In this document: piece after piece, positions 48,630 to 59,379 of the stretch
Position numbering within the stretch: position 1 is the first letter of the stretch
Layout: every line of letters starts with the position of its first letter
Origin: Zygnema cylindricum
Taxonomy: Eukaryota > Streptophyta > Zygnematophyceae > Zygnematales > Zygnemataceae
Length of the DNA: 64,000 bases
Direction: 5' to 3'
Assembly: GCA_037447655.1 (NCBI GenBank)
Contig: JBBHKE010002397.1
Coordinates: 387,960-451,959 of the forward strand
Translations under genes and position numbers: made by a program
The notes under the pieces: model-generated
Databases searched by the model: none
Told to the model about the DNA's origin: nothing
The model's input: only the letters and a program-made list of their open reading frames with translations

Positions 48630-50171
48630 CATAGTTCAAAAGTAGGTGAAAGTAGGCCCATACAGTATGCCTATTGTATGCAAAACATTAGTGTTGTGTA
48701 TCGGTAAAAAACTTATCGCGATAACACCGATACCGATAGTTATCGGTTATCGAACGGTCAGAGCTTCCGATATATCGGTCTGGGACCAACAAATTCCATA
48801 TCGGCGATAACTTAAAAAATATATAGTATGCGTACAATAGTACTTTATAACATACTGTATTATTTTACTGATTTTATATAGCGTGGCATGCCACGTATAA
48901 AAACCTGTTCCGTTACAGTTTAACTGCAATTTATTACGGTAAACGCGGCACATAAACGTTGGCCGGTTAACTGAACAAAAATTTTACGGCGACGTACGGA
49001 AATTTACTAAAAAATTGGTGAACATGGAACTGGAAAAGGACGGCGGACACAAAAGTACAACGGACGCAAAATAACATTCTGCGCGCCGCCGGAATCGAAC
49101 GGACGACTTGGTATGAGAAAATACGAACGGACGGGCCAGCGTGAGCGCCGGCATCCCGGAATGGCTCTTTTGGCAGCTTTTGCCAAAAAAGCCGACATAT
49201 TGACACGTGGCAGGTCCTTAGTGGATCTCAAGGAATTAAGGGACAAAGCCATGGCGTCGGATGTGAAAGGTACATCGTTTTTACTGGATCCGTATCAAAA
49301 TCGTACATATTTCATGGCGGCTACGGTACTTTCTATGCTTGTACACGTCCGGAGAATATGACGAACAGTTGAGTGTGCAGACCGTACATTTATCTGTACG
49401 GTCCGTACAGTTATCGCCGATAATTATCGTTATCGGCATTATAGCCGATAAGTACCCGATATTATCGGCTAGTTATCGGCGATAAGACCGATGTCGATAT
49501 ATCGTACCAATATATCGATTATCGGATACTCGAAAAAAGGCCCATATCGGTTATCGGCAAATCCTTACCGATACACAACACTACAAAACATACAATATGC
49601 CCTTAAGACCCATATTGTATTGGTCGAAAAATGAAAAAAAAGGTTAAGAGGGTTGAGTTGCACATCGATCGATAGAGAATTAAACGGCATGTCTAAATTT
49701 TGAAAAAAAATCAGACAGAAAATATTTTTTCTGTGAATTTTGAGGTGTTTTTTATTTCAACCGTCAGATTTAGACGATCGGACGGTCGCTGATCAAAGTA
49801 GCGATCTTAAGAAGATCACATGAAAAGCCCGTAACACAACTTACGATAGGACAATTTGTCATATTAGCGTCTGCAATTTTGAAGGCCACACTAAATAAAG
49901 CCTCAAATTGACCAGCAGGTTGCCCGTCCGCGTTTTTTTTTTTTTTTCCGGGTTTTTTTTCCGGCGGAATGTCATCCTACGCCGCGTCAGTTCGCTAAAA
50001 AATTTCGTCAGGTGGCGTGCGCTGTACTATGATCATACGTCATATTCGTACGATCGTACAAGAGTGTCCGCAACTCACACCCATACAATATGCCTACTGT
50101 ACGCGAGTTTAGTGCCAAGTTTTGTGCGCCTACCAAAGGCCTACCATAAAAACGCCTACTTTTGAACTATG
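48630..50171. mobile_element. hAT-like element, family CATAGTTCAAAAG, copy 2, carrying a nested insertion
   Basis: Ends CATAGTTCAAAAGTAGG and CCTACTTTTGAACTATG, with a perfect 8-bp duplication GTTTAAAG at 48622-48629 and 50172-50179. It is interrupted at 48689-49583 by another element. Without that insert it is about 640 bp, longest of the three copies. About 49870-50095 has extra sequence not found in the others. Confidence 0.92.
48689..49583. mobile_element. hAT-like element with TAGTGTTG ends nested in copy 2
   Basis: A 19-bp terminal repeat TAGTGTTGTGTATCGGTAA is perfect at both ends. The target duplication CAAAACAT occurs at 48681-48688 and 49584-49591. The ends fit the hAT terminal consensus. 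The interior is full of TATCGG/CCGATA repeats in both orientations near each end. No transposase is seen; a short frame at about 49113-49361 has no known domain. 895 bp. Confidence 0.92.
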
Positions 50172-50194
50172 GTTTAAAGCTCAACTCCAAAACG

Positions 50195-50918
50195 CATAGT
50201 TGTTCACGGCGATTAGTGCGAACGTACCGTACGTGACGAATTATACGTAACAAACGCATTGAACCTTTTGATCAAATCGCAAAAAATCGTTAATGAATTT
50301 CCTTCCGTACTATTCCGTACATAAAAAAACAAAAAACTATTACATATAACGCAGTTTGCAAGTTTTTCGCGTTAAATGAATGGTAAAATGATAAACTTTT
50401 TGATATTTTTTCACAATTCCTGTTGATACCGGAATTTCTTTACCAAATGGTAGTCCTGTCGTTCACCTTAGGGTCTGCATCCGTGCATGACGTACTCGGG
50501 TTCGAAGGCCACGAAGACAAAATTTTATGCAATTTCGTCTCTGTTCCATGGCGTCTTCTTTCAAAAAAAATTGAAGAAGACGCCCGTACAAATTTCAAAC
50601 TGAACGCGCGAAATAATGTGACGTTCAACGTCTCTTTTCGAAAATGTCCGTACATTTTCGATTATATAACGTACAACTTCCGTGGTATTTCTGTTCAGTT
50701 CACTGAATAGAAAGTACCAATAAGTGCGACGCATATTTCCCGTTATATTCCGTACATATCCGTAAAAAAAATGTACAGTTACAGTAATTAGTTTACAGGT
50801 TACCGTTAAATTTCAGTTTCAGTTTACAGTACACGTTTTTTTTCGATTTTTTCAAAAGTCACGAATTATACGTTTCAATCGCAAAAAAGGAAAAAATCGC
50901 GCGATTTGAACAACTATG
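50195..50918. mobile_element. hAT-like element with CATAGTTGTTCA ends
   Basis: Terminal repeats CATAGTTGTTCA and TGAACAACTATG, flanked by a perfect 8-bp duplication CCAAAACG at 50187-50194 and 50919-50926. Internal sequence matches, in inverse orientation, both ends of the BED-containing element at 28290-30094. It is therefore probably a deletion derivative of that family. 724 bp. Confidence 0.92.
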
Positions 50919-50959
50919 CCAAAACGTGCAAAAATTTGAGTCCAAGCCACAGTTTCGAT

Positions 50960-51416
50960 CATAGTTCAAAAGTAGGTGACCGTACGCCCATACAATATGC
51001 CTATTGTATGCAAAACATACAATATGGCCTTAAGACCCATATTGTATTGGCCGCAAAATGAAATAAAGTAGTAACAGGGTTGGGTTGCGCATGGATCGAT
51101 AGAGAATTAAACGTCATGTCTAAATTTGAAAAAAAAATCGGACAAAAAAATCTTTTTCTGTGAGTTTTGAGCGACTTTTTATTTAAACCGTCAGATTTGG
51201 ACGATCTGACGGTCGTTGATGAAAGTAACGATCTAAGAAGATCACATGAAAAGCCCATAACACAACTTACGATAGGACTATCGTCAGATTCGGACGATCG
51301 GACGGTCGCTGATGAAAGTAGCGATTTAAGAAGATCACATGGAAAGCTCGTAACACAACTTACGCTAAAGGCGACCTACTAAAGGCCTACCAAAAAACGC
51401 CTACTTTTGAACTATG
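50960..51416. mobile_element. hAT-like element, family CATAGTTCAAAAG, copy 3
   Basis: Ends CATAGTTCAAAAGTAGG and GCCTACTTTTGAACTATG with a perfect duplication GTTTCGAT at 50952-50959 and 51417-51424. Inside, a unit of about 105 bases (GATTCGGACGATCGGACGGT to ACAACTTACG) occurs twice in tandem, at about 51190 and 51290. 457 bp. Confidence 0.92.
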
Positions 51417-51424
51417 GTTTCGAT

Positions 51425-52201
51425 GTGTGTATTTATTATTTAACTATTTATAGTTTTAAATTTTTAATGTTTTATACAATTATACTCGAATAATCCGTAT
51501 AGTACGCATATAATAAGAAGTGGATAAGCAGACGGAATCTAGAAACATTCTACTTCAGTAATGGTTCAAAACTCGGAGTGAAAGTTTCAAATTTGAAAGT
51601 TCCCGTACGGAACTGGAGGAATTTCATGCGGTTGCAAGAAATTAGTTCGCACAAAATTTAGATGAACAATTTTCGCACACGTGATTTTCCAATCACCTTT
51701 TGAAATGTTCGCACGTTAATGAAACATACGATAGGCATTCATCATTCAAACTTCTCTCGGCGCTCGGGTTTCGTTCGCTTAAGTGCACATCTAGTATGTA
51801 ACTATTGTGGACAACAACAGATCGCCGATCGACTCACATGGAAAAGCACGACTGCTAACAAAGGGCCAGATGTAAAACACACTCAGGCTGTCAATTTCGA
51901 CCGTTGCTTTCTCCCTTTTAAACGAAATTCTGTCGATCTCAGCCGTTGAATTCCTGCTCAGCTGCGGAAAATAGCTCCATTACATTTGGCAGCGGTTCAG
52001 CTCACCACTTTTTGGGACGGTCGAATTCAACTGTTCAAATTGATTGAAAAGGTTCAACTGCTTAGCTGTTGAAGCACTAAGTAAAAAAAAAAAGGCATCC
52101 ATTGTCAGGTTGTGCTTCATGCTAATGACTTCATTCCAAAGCTAGAGAATAGTGTGCAAGTTTTAAGAATTTTGAGATTTAGTCTTAAAGTATTTTTGAG
52201 G
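51425..52201. other. Upstream region of the M1AP-like gene
   Basis: Presumed promoter and 5' UTR. The frame of exon 1 is open upstream to about 52112 but has no in-frame ATG there. Confidence 0.4.
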
Positions 52202-55200
52202 ATGAATGTGTACTTTGTACTGGACTGCAGTCTCGATAGAGTGACATTGAGCGCCATTAAAGAGGTAAGAAATTACAGCAATTTTACTACTTCTAATAGT
52301 AAGTTTAATGACTTAACAGGCATTGCCGCTTTTTGCCAGAGTGTAACTGAATAAAGTATGCTGCTGTAAAGACTATAATGTTATTAACTTTTGGTCAACG
52401 TTGACATCGTTGCTCATTTGGTGGTAATGCATGACTGGGAATTCTTTAACGACAAAAGATGAAGGTCTTAGCTTTAACCTTGTATTTGCTTTTCCGAGAA
52501 ACGAGAAACTTACCAAAGTACTTATTTTTATCACCTAAAGGATTTGGTGTTGTCTGTTGACTATGTCTATTGGTAGCAGGGCCTTTTGCAGCTAGGAAAC
52601 CTCCTTGCCCTAAGTGTTACAGGCAAGACTTCCAGAGAGAATTCGTTTTCCATCGGCATTTGCTATGTCAAACGTAACTCTGTCTCCACTTGCCATGAAG
52701 TAAGGTTGCTTACTGTCTCAATACGGTTGTCAATTCCTTTCATGCTGGCTCATTTTGGGCCAACATTTCTACCTATTTTGTGGCGATATTTTGCGCCGCT
52801 GTTTTGTACCTTTATTCATAACTTTATTTTTCGTACACAATCGTTTTGCTGGAGAAGACTGAATTTGCCTAAATATAGGAGAACCACATGCTGTGTATTA
52901 AACAATGACAGCTTTTGTGTCTGCAGTTGCAGATATTAGCAAAGGCTAGTGATGCCTTCAATCTCAGGGAATTCCATCAGGCATTAGCGGGATCAACGGA
53001 AATGTTGACGTTGTCAAATCCATTTTTTGAACAAAATACTGGAAGCGTCTCCATCAGCAGACAGGGTAAGTTTCACAACTCCTGTTACTGTGCTCAATGG
53101 ATGTTAACTGCACTTACCTGCATTCTTAAGTCTACGCTCTTTGAATGATTTTTTTTTTGTCATAAAAAGCTACGCGTTTTGCCTCCTAAATCTGTAATAA
53201 CGAAGTGTTCAGTACGCGTGTAAATTGAAGCGTACCTTTTTGTGTTCAGGTGTCATTTCAGGTTTGTCATTCTTTTCCGCCAGACTTAGACCAGATTCTG
53301 AATTATACTTTTAGTGCTTATAAGAAAAAATAAATTTATATTTTATTTCCTTGCTGTCACACACAAATTGCTTTGATGCTGAGTCAACTATTTGGCCAGA
53401 AAAGCCCTCTGTCTCCTCTGAACAAAAAGGTGCTGAATTGTTCATATTTTGCAATATGATATATCAACTGGATCTAGGTTCACACTAGTATTAATCTTTT
53501 TTTATTTCACATGCAGTATCTAGTTTAGGTGCCCTTCTTCAAGATGACAGTTCACAGCAACTTTGGGATCCCCGAGCATCTACAAAGAGGATAGTATTCA
53601 TTGCTTGCGAGTTTTCAGAAAGCATATCAACATCAAGAGAAACAATTCTGGTAAGGGTCATGATCTCGTGCATTAAAGGAAAACCTTTGACAAATGACTT
53701 GAATAATTTCTGTTAGTATTTTACTGTTTCCTCCCTTGTTTTCTCTTCCGCCCCCCTTGTCTCCCCCCTTTTTCTCTTTCTACATCTTTCTCTCTCTCCC
53801 TCTTCCCCCCTTCTCTCCCTCCTTTTCCCTCCTCTCTCCCTCTCTTTCTCTCCTCTCTCCTACTCTTTTCTGTTGCATTCTATCTCAGCATGTAAATCTA
53901 ACAAAAAAGGATTCTATTTCAGCAGTAATTTTTGAAGCTCCTCGAATTTTTACCTCTGAAATTTGGATATCACAAGTAAATAGGTTTTGAACAGATGCTG
54001 ATTGCTGAGACTTCATTTTGCTCGTTGCAAAAGTGCACTGCCCACTGTGTTATATAACAATATTCTGTCACGGTTTTTTGTGACCAGAAATCACAAAATA
54101 GTGTTAACAACACTTTTTTGAGGGAAGGACTACAATTCGTCACGTCTCCTTACATTAATTTAGAATTATACATTTTAATTCCTGCATTTAGACTAACAAC
54201 TTCCTTACACTTATAGCCATGGGCAATGAACCGCTTGCAGGAGGCCGCCAGACAAGGTGTCCTTTTGCAGTTTGTCTGCCTGGACCGGAATAATCAAAAT
54301 AATGGAATCAATAACGACTGTAAACTTAAATCGAAAACAAATACTTTCACTGAAGCAATTTCTTCATTTGAAAATTGTAGTTTCCAAAATGATATTTGCG
54401 GTATGTTTTCTAAACTCTCTGTGTATATCCCTTCTGTATTTCAAGGCTTTTTTTTTTTTTTTTTTTTCATTTTTGTGATTTTCAAGTCAATTCAAGCAAA
54501 TTGTTTTGATGTCTTATTCTGTGCTTGCAATTGGTTTTCAAAAATTAATGGAGAACATTTAAAATTCACAAACTTTTCACGACACTAGGTAAACATTTTT
54601 TTATGGTATCTTCATCCTCCATCTATTAAGGCTTTGTTCTTGGCAAATGCAGATCCATGGCTTCTGGATAAATTAGTGAAACGCTGGTTTCATGAAATTA
54701 CTCGTCTTGGGATGGAAACGTCAATTATCCTGGATTTCCCACAACCTCTCTTCACAGATATGACATCCATTAAATGCGACCTACGTCCCAGAAAATTGCA
54801 GTTATCAAACACCATGACAGAATGTCAGGTAAGCCCTGTCTAACCAAAAGCTTCCATGAGCTCTTTCCTACGGGTTGCTTTTTTCTTTTTTGTTTCTAAA
54901 TCTCGCGGCCTTTTCAGCATTTTACATTTACAGTTATGCAAGGGGACAGAGTTAAAACCACACTCCTCATCCCTGTTAGAGTTAATCACTCTAACTAGAG
55001 TGCGTATTTTCTTAACCCAAAATCATAAATTAGTGTTAGAAACACACTATTCAGTTAAGTGGTCCACAATGAGGCACGTGACTGAACATAATTTTAGTGT
55101 GGTTTTTCCAATCAAGTACTATAGCTACTAGCATCAACACTTCTTCATTTTTATTACATTAAATTATGTTCTGCCACGTGTCTTCTGATGGCCCACTATG

Positions 55201-58200
55201 TTAAATAGCGTGTTGTGAACATTAATTTATTATTTTGGGTCAAAAAAAACTCAAACGGATTAGAGTGATTGACCCTAATATAGTGACGGGCAGTGTAGCT
55301 TATTCTTTTGAAATGCTGCTTTGAAGACCTTGCTTTTTTATGTCCACATATTTTACTCTAATTACTGGGTTCCCTTTGTACAGACTTGCCGATGCCACGG
55401 AGCTGCTTTAAAAGAACAATGTGATAAGGCATTGAATGGAGCCTCTCCAATGACATGTCCTGTCACAGGAGGAGATCTAGACATTTGGGATTGTCAAACC
55501 AATGGACTGAAAATTGGAAGCGGGACAATACTTTATCTTCCCTCCTTCAAAAATCCTCCAATTTCCCTGGATCTTTCAGGCAGAAAGGATCCACCAGTTA
55601 TGAAAGTTTTGTCAAGGGTCAGACTTGCCACTTTAAGTGAAGGTGAGAGATTTGTGAAAGAATTCTTGTTTTTGATAGAATTTTAATTTAAAACAAATTT
55701 GTAGCTGTGTAGATGAGTGGCAAATTTGTCGATAGCGTCATAGGCGTATTGATTCCAGCTCCAATTTTGTTTGTGAAGGTTTGCTTTCCAGTAACTTTTT
55801 CTTGCCCACTCCCAACTCCTACACACACACACAACATTTCTGTTTGTAAATGCCTTTTTTTGGCGCAATTATGGTACATATCACTTCAAAAATAAACGAG
55901 CCTATAGAAAACATGAACAAAAAGCTGTTTTGTTGTTGCAGGTCTTCTCTTTGGCCTTCCATATGCTTTGACTTCCTCAACAGAACGACTTGATAACACT
56001 TCTTCTAACGAGGACAAAGCTCCACTGGGTACGCTGCCCATCGCTATTAGTGTCAATAACACATTCATTTTTGACTTTTTTTCATGAAAAATCATAAAAG
56101 AGTATTAAAAACATCACTTGAGGGAGTATTACAAGACGCCACGCCTACACTCAATTAGTAGTACATATTATAATTCCGCATCGACTCAATAATTCCCTTA
56201 CACTAATAGTGATGAGCAGTGTACTCATCATACCCTTGCTCACTGAGAGAGCGCTAATTCTGAACTTTTATTCCTTTAGACAGGCGACAAATATATCACA
56301 CTGTTGATGAATCCTACAATTAGCATTTGTCCTCTCTATCGTCAATTCTTTGCATCATAAACTGAAAGCATATTGAGTGAATTGGCCAACTTTGGTATTT
56401 CCATGTCTCACCGTACATTGATTATTACTAGATGTGCGTGCTGTCACATACCCATTTGTCCCTCTTAATCCTACATTGTGTAGCATTGTTGGTGTCGTTA
56501 ACCGAATCCATGTTTTACGTTCTAAAAATTCTGTATAAATCACAGATTATGTTTTTTTAAACTTCTCTGTAGGAATCATTGAAAATCTTTTCTGGATGAA
56601 TCACTGTCTCTGCATTCTAAAGCTTCTCTGGATGAATCACAGTATTTGCAGGTTTGTGTCAAGTTTTGGATTCAGAAGATTGTGGTTTATTGTGTACATC
56701 AAAGGCAGACTTGGAGGAAGGAAAAGAAAATCCAATTAATTGTTACTACATTCTTCTGCCAACTGATGGTTCTCTCTTGGTTAAGGTGCTTGCCTCCACT
56801 GCTCAAAAACTTAAACAGTTTGAATGGAAAATGTATATCCACTGAAAACATTCAATTATACTCTTTAGATTTAGCAAGGATTTTTGGGCGTCATAGGGAT
56901 ACAGGGATACAGGGAGGCAGGGAGGCAGGGAAGCCAGGGGGACAGGGAGGCAGGGAGGCAGGGAGGCAATACAAAGTTCAAGTGAGAGGGTGCTTGGGAG
57001 TGCATGCATGGACTGTCCAGATTTTTACAGATGGTTTACTTTTTCCAACAGAAAGTTGTCGCTGCAGAAGAACTTCTGCCCATTGCTCAAGACTATGAGA
57101 CCGTCGTCCCAGAGAACATCACTAATTCTGTTAAAGACTCTCTCTCAAAGGTCAGAAATGCCATCTTATTCTTACATTTCTTCAAACAAACGTCGCTACT
57201 TCTTTTTTTTAAACATGGGTGAGTGTATGCCACTAAGCTGTCAATCTTAAGCTCTTTGCTCGGTATATGGGAATCTACATTCTATGACATTAAGGTTGAC
57301 ATAAATACCGTCTATTTGCAGATGACTTTGGAGAATTATAACCCGCTAAAGCATGAGACTGGTTGTCATTCAAAGCTGACGTGGCTCGTGAAAGAAAGTC
57401 TTCAAGTGAGGTAATGTTGCTAATCCACAATCGCCTCGTATCATTCTCTAACATATTAGCTACAATATTAAGCTCATACCTCATTTCTTACTCTCTATCT
57501 CTTTGCCATTTCCTTTTATTTTTCTTCGGCAATTTGCAGAACAAGATCCAAAGCAGAGGCTATGAGAAGAAATGGAAGGAATCTTCATATAAACTTGCCT
57601 CCAGGTCAACAATCGTTTCCGTCAAACGCAGTACAAATGCAACCTCGAAAAGGGGCATTGTCCCCTCCACTGGGTGAGTCTAAATCTCTAGATGGGAGTG
57701 GTGAACATCCTTCAGTCCATCTAAGAAACCCAACTGATTCGGCACATAGAACACGCTCACAACATCCAATTCAACGATTGAATGAAAACCCCAACTTCCC
57801 TCGGATGAAAGAAAATCCCAACTTCCCTCGACAGAGTTTACCGATGAGATTTTCAAATGTCCATAGTGCAACTAGGAGCTTGCCACCTCATCCTGTAAAT
57901 CCTAGCTCTCGAGATATGTCATCTTATGTTAATGATCGATCTCAACAGAATCGACAAGAACTAAGAGTTTCCAGAACTAGTTATTCTAGTACAACCGGTG
58001 GAGACATTGTCAATACAAAACATAGTCCACTGCCTTTGGAGTTCCGTTCGGCAACTGCGGTTCTTAATGGGAATAACCAGGAGAATTTGCCAGAAAGAAA
58101 TGCTCATGGGAATCCTGGTATATCTCCATCATCTCATTACCAGAAAGCTTATCCAAGGAGGAGAAATCTTGCCCCTCATAACAACCGTCCGGTTAACAGT

Positions 58201-58296
58201 GGTCACGAGCCAGAAGGAAGTTTCGAGCCCTCGCAAAGTCATCTTACTATCGCTCAAAGACGAGCTTTGTTAGAAACAAACAGGCCTAAGCAATAG
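52202..58296 (+). CDS. M1AP-like protein (meiosis 1 associated protein homologue)
   Basis: Thirteen exons join in frame to 775 aa: 52202-52264, 52580-52699, 52927-53065, 53517-53650, 53889-53975, 54217-54400, 54653-54828, 55384-55642, 55942-56028, 56652-56785, 57052-57150, 57322-57410 and 57540-58296. Compared from memory with vertebrate M1AP, the collinear similarities are: the N-terminal strand-helix (MNVYFVLDCS; later LLALS plus SFSIGICYV), KRWFHEITRLGME then IKCDLRPRKL, VLSRVRLATLSEGLLFGLPY, LCQVLDSEDCGLL, CYYILLPTDGSLLVK, and YNPLKHETGCHSKL. In mammals M1AP works in meiotic prophase with the TEX11-SHOC1-SPO16 crossover group, so a meiotic role is inferred here. Around residues 303-340 a cluster TCRCHG, QCDK, TCPV, WDC could bind zinc and is not matched in the human protein as I recall it. 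After about residue 525 the tail is long, Ser/Pro/Asn/Arg-rich and probably disordered, with the direct repeat NENPNFPRMKENPNFPR. The start is the only in-frame ATG near the conserved N-terminus. MITEs touch two splice sites. Confidence 0.75.
53735..53870. repeat. CT/CCCT-rich tract in intron 4 of the M1AP-like gene
   Basis: Imperfect CT and CCCT repeats ending close to the exon 5 acceptor (exon start 53889), where they probably act as its polypyrimidine tract. Confidence 0.85.
54035..54228. mobile_element. MITE spanning the 3' splice site of M1AP-like intron 5
   Basis: Left end CACTGCCCACTGTG and right end TATAGCCATGGGCAATG are inverted. The interior (ATCACAAAATAGTGTTAACA, TTGAGGGA, CCTTACATTAATTTAG) matches the element at 56032-56221. 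The acceptor AG (54215-54216) and the first 12 bases of exon 6 lie inside the right terminal repeat. Confidence 0.75.
54961..55295. mobile_element. MITE in M1AP-like intron 7
   Basis: Left CACTCCTCATCCCTGTTAGA and right (reverse complement) CACTGCCCGTCACTATATTA, followed by TA. The same family as the intron 5 and intron 9 elements. Contains CATAAATTAGTGTTAGAAAC and its inverted relative. Confidence 0.75.
56032..56221. mobile_element. MITE at the 5' splice site of M1AP-like intron 9
   Basis: Ends CGCTGCCCATCGCTATTAGT and, reverse-complemented, CACTGCTCATCACTATTAGT. TA duplications lie at 56030-56031 and 56222-56223. The T of the left TA is the second base of the exon 9 donor GT (56029-56030). 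Confidence 0.88.
56895..56972. repeat. GGGAGGCA minisatellite in M1AP-like intron 10
   Basis: About nine units of GGGAGGCA or GGGATACA. Pro/Leu/Cys-rich frames on the minus strand are artefacts. Confidence 0.9.
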
Positions 58297-59379
58297 CTGT
58301 TCCTATACACATTTGTATCGTGAAGACTAGGTGTCTCCTTTTTTCTGTCTTATGTCCCGTTTTTTTATTATATATCTTGTGGTCTCTGCATTCTTGACAA
58401 CCGGAATGTTGTATAGTTTCAAAAGCAGGTGGTAGTTTTTCATTTATTAAAGCTGAAAGTGACTCCACGCACAATGATTGGAAATTGTAGGTAATATAAA
58501 AGAGAACCGATGGTGATAAGCGAGTGAGACTGAGAATGAGAGAAATGCTGTTTGGCATGTAAATGGTGACCTAAGGTTAGTTTGAGTAAACGAGAGCAAA
58601 GGCGGTTGTGAGTGTGAATAGTCTGAGGGACTGTCGCAGTGGAGAAAGGACTTATTAGGAACATCATTTTGTATCAGCATCCATAAGTGTAACACACATT
58701 CAATTGAAGATGTATTTTGGAAAGCAATAAGACCTGAAAAAATTTCTAAGTCATCATCTGTGGTTGTTGAAATTTTTGGAAATGTAGAGGAAGAGGGAGG
58801 TGAGGGTGAAAAACACAGGTTTTTTGCATTTTTGTGCATGTATAGTAAAGAGGAACGCTTAAATTGGGCAATGATGATTTCACTTCTCCATCTCTATTGG
58901 GATTATAACAACACTGCTGGAAAACATTTGTTGTAAGTTTGTCAAAAAAACGGATTCGACAAGATACTACTTTTCATTTGTTAACTTCACAATTTGAATA
59001 TAGAAAATATTACAAATGAACAAGAACAATGTCACTTTAGGAAAAGACAGCTTGAAAAGAAGGAAATGAAACATCACTGGCAAAGAGCCTGAATCAAATT
59101 TTTAAACTGGAGAATAAATGTATGAAGAGCAACGACTTTGCAATTTTTTGCAACAAAACTGAACTTGCAGAAGGTAAGCAAAAAAAAAAATCAGGAAACA
59201 TTGTGCTACTCCATTTACCAACATAGACATGTGCAATTAATAGAAATAGAAAAAGAACAAAAAAGAAGTGTGAAGCAAACAATTACAGTAGACAAGAAAT
59301 AACCGTATAAAAGAAATGATGGTTGTACACATGGACATTACAGCCAGGCATCGAACATTGAAAAGCTTCAAGCGCCAAG
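58297..59379. other. 3' flank of the M1AP-like gene
   Basis: Presumed 3' UTR and spacer between two convergent genes. No further gene is supported. Confidence 0.5.

Noticed and set aside
49113-49361. 82-codon plus-strand frame inside the nested hAT-like element
   Set aside because: No known domain and no conserved copy in the window; probably chance.
51167-51382. Frame with a duplicated DDLTVVDES-type motif
   Set aside because: The duplication is the DNA-level tandem repeat of transposon copy 3.
53976-54216. M1AP-like intron 5 as a whole-element introner
   Set aside because: The MITE begins about 59 bases after the donor, so it does not span the entire intron; only the acceptor side lies in the element.
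57363-57677. 104-codon frame overlapping the last M1AP-like exon
   Set aside because: Wrong frame; the phase from exon 12 (donor at 57411) leads into the 757-base open frame ending at 58296.
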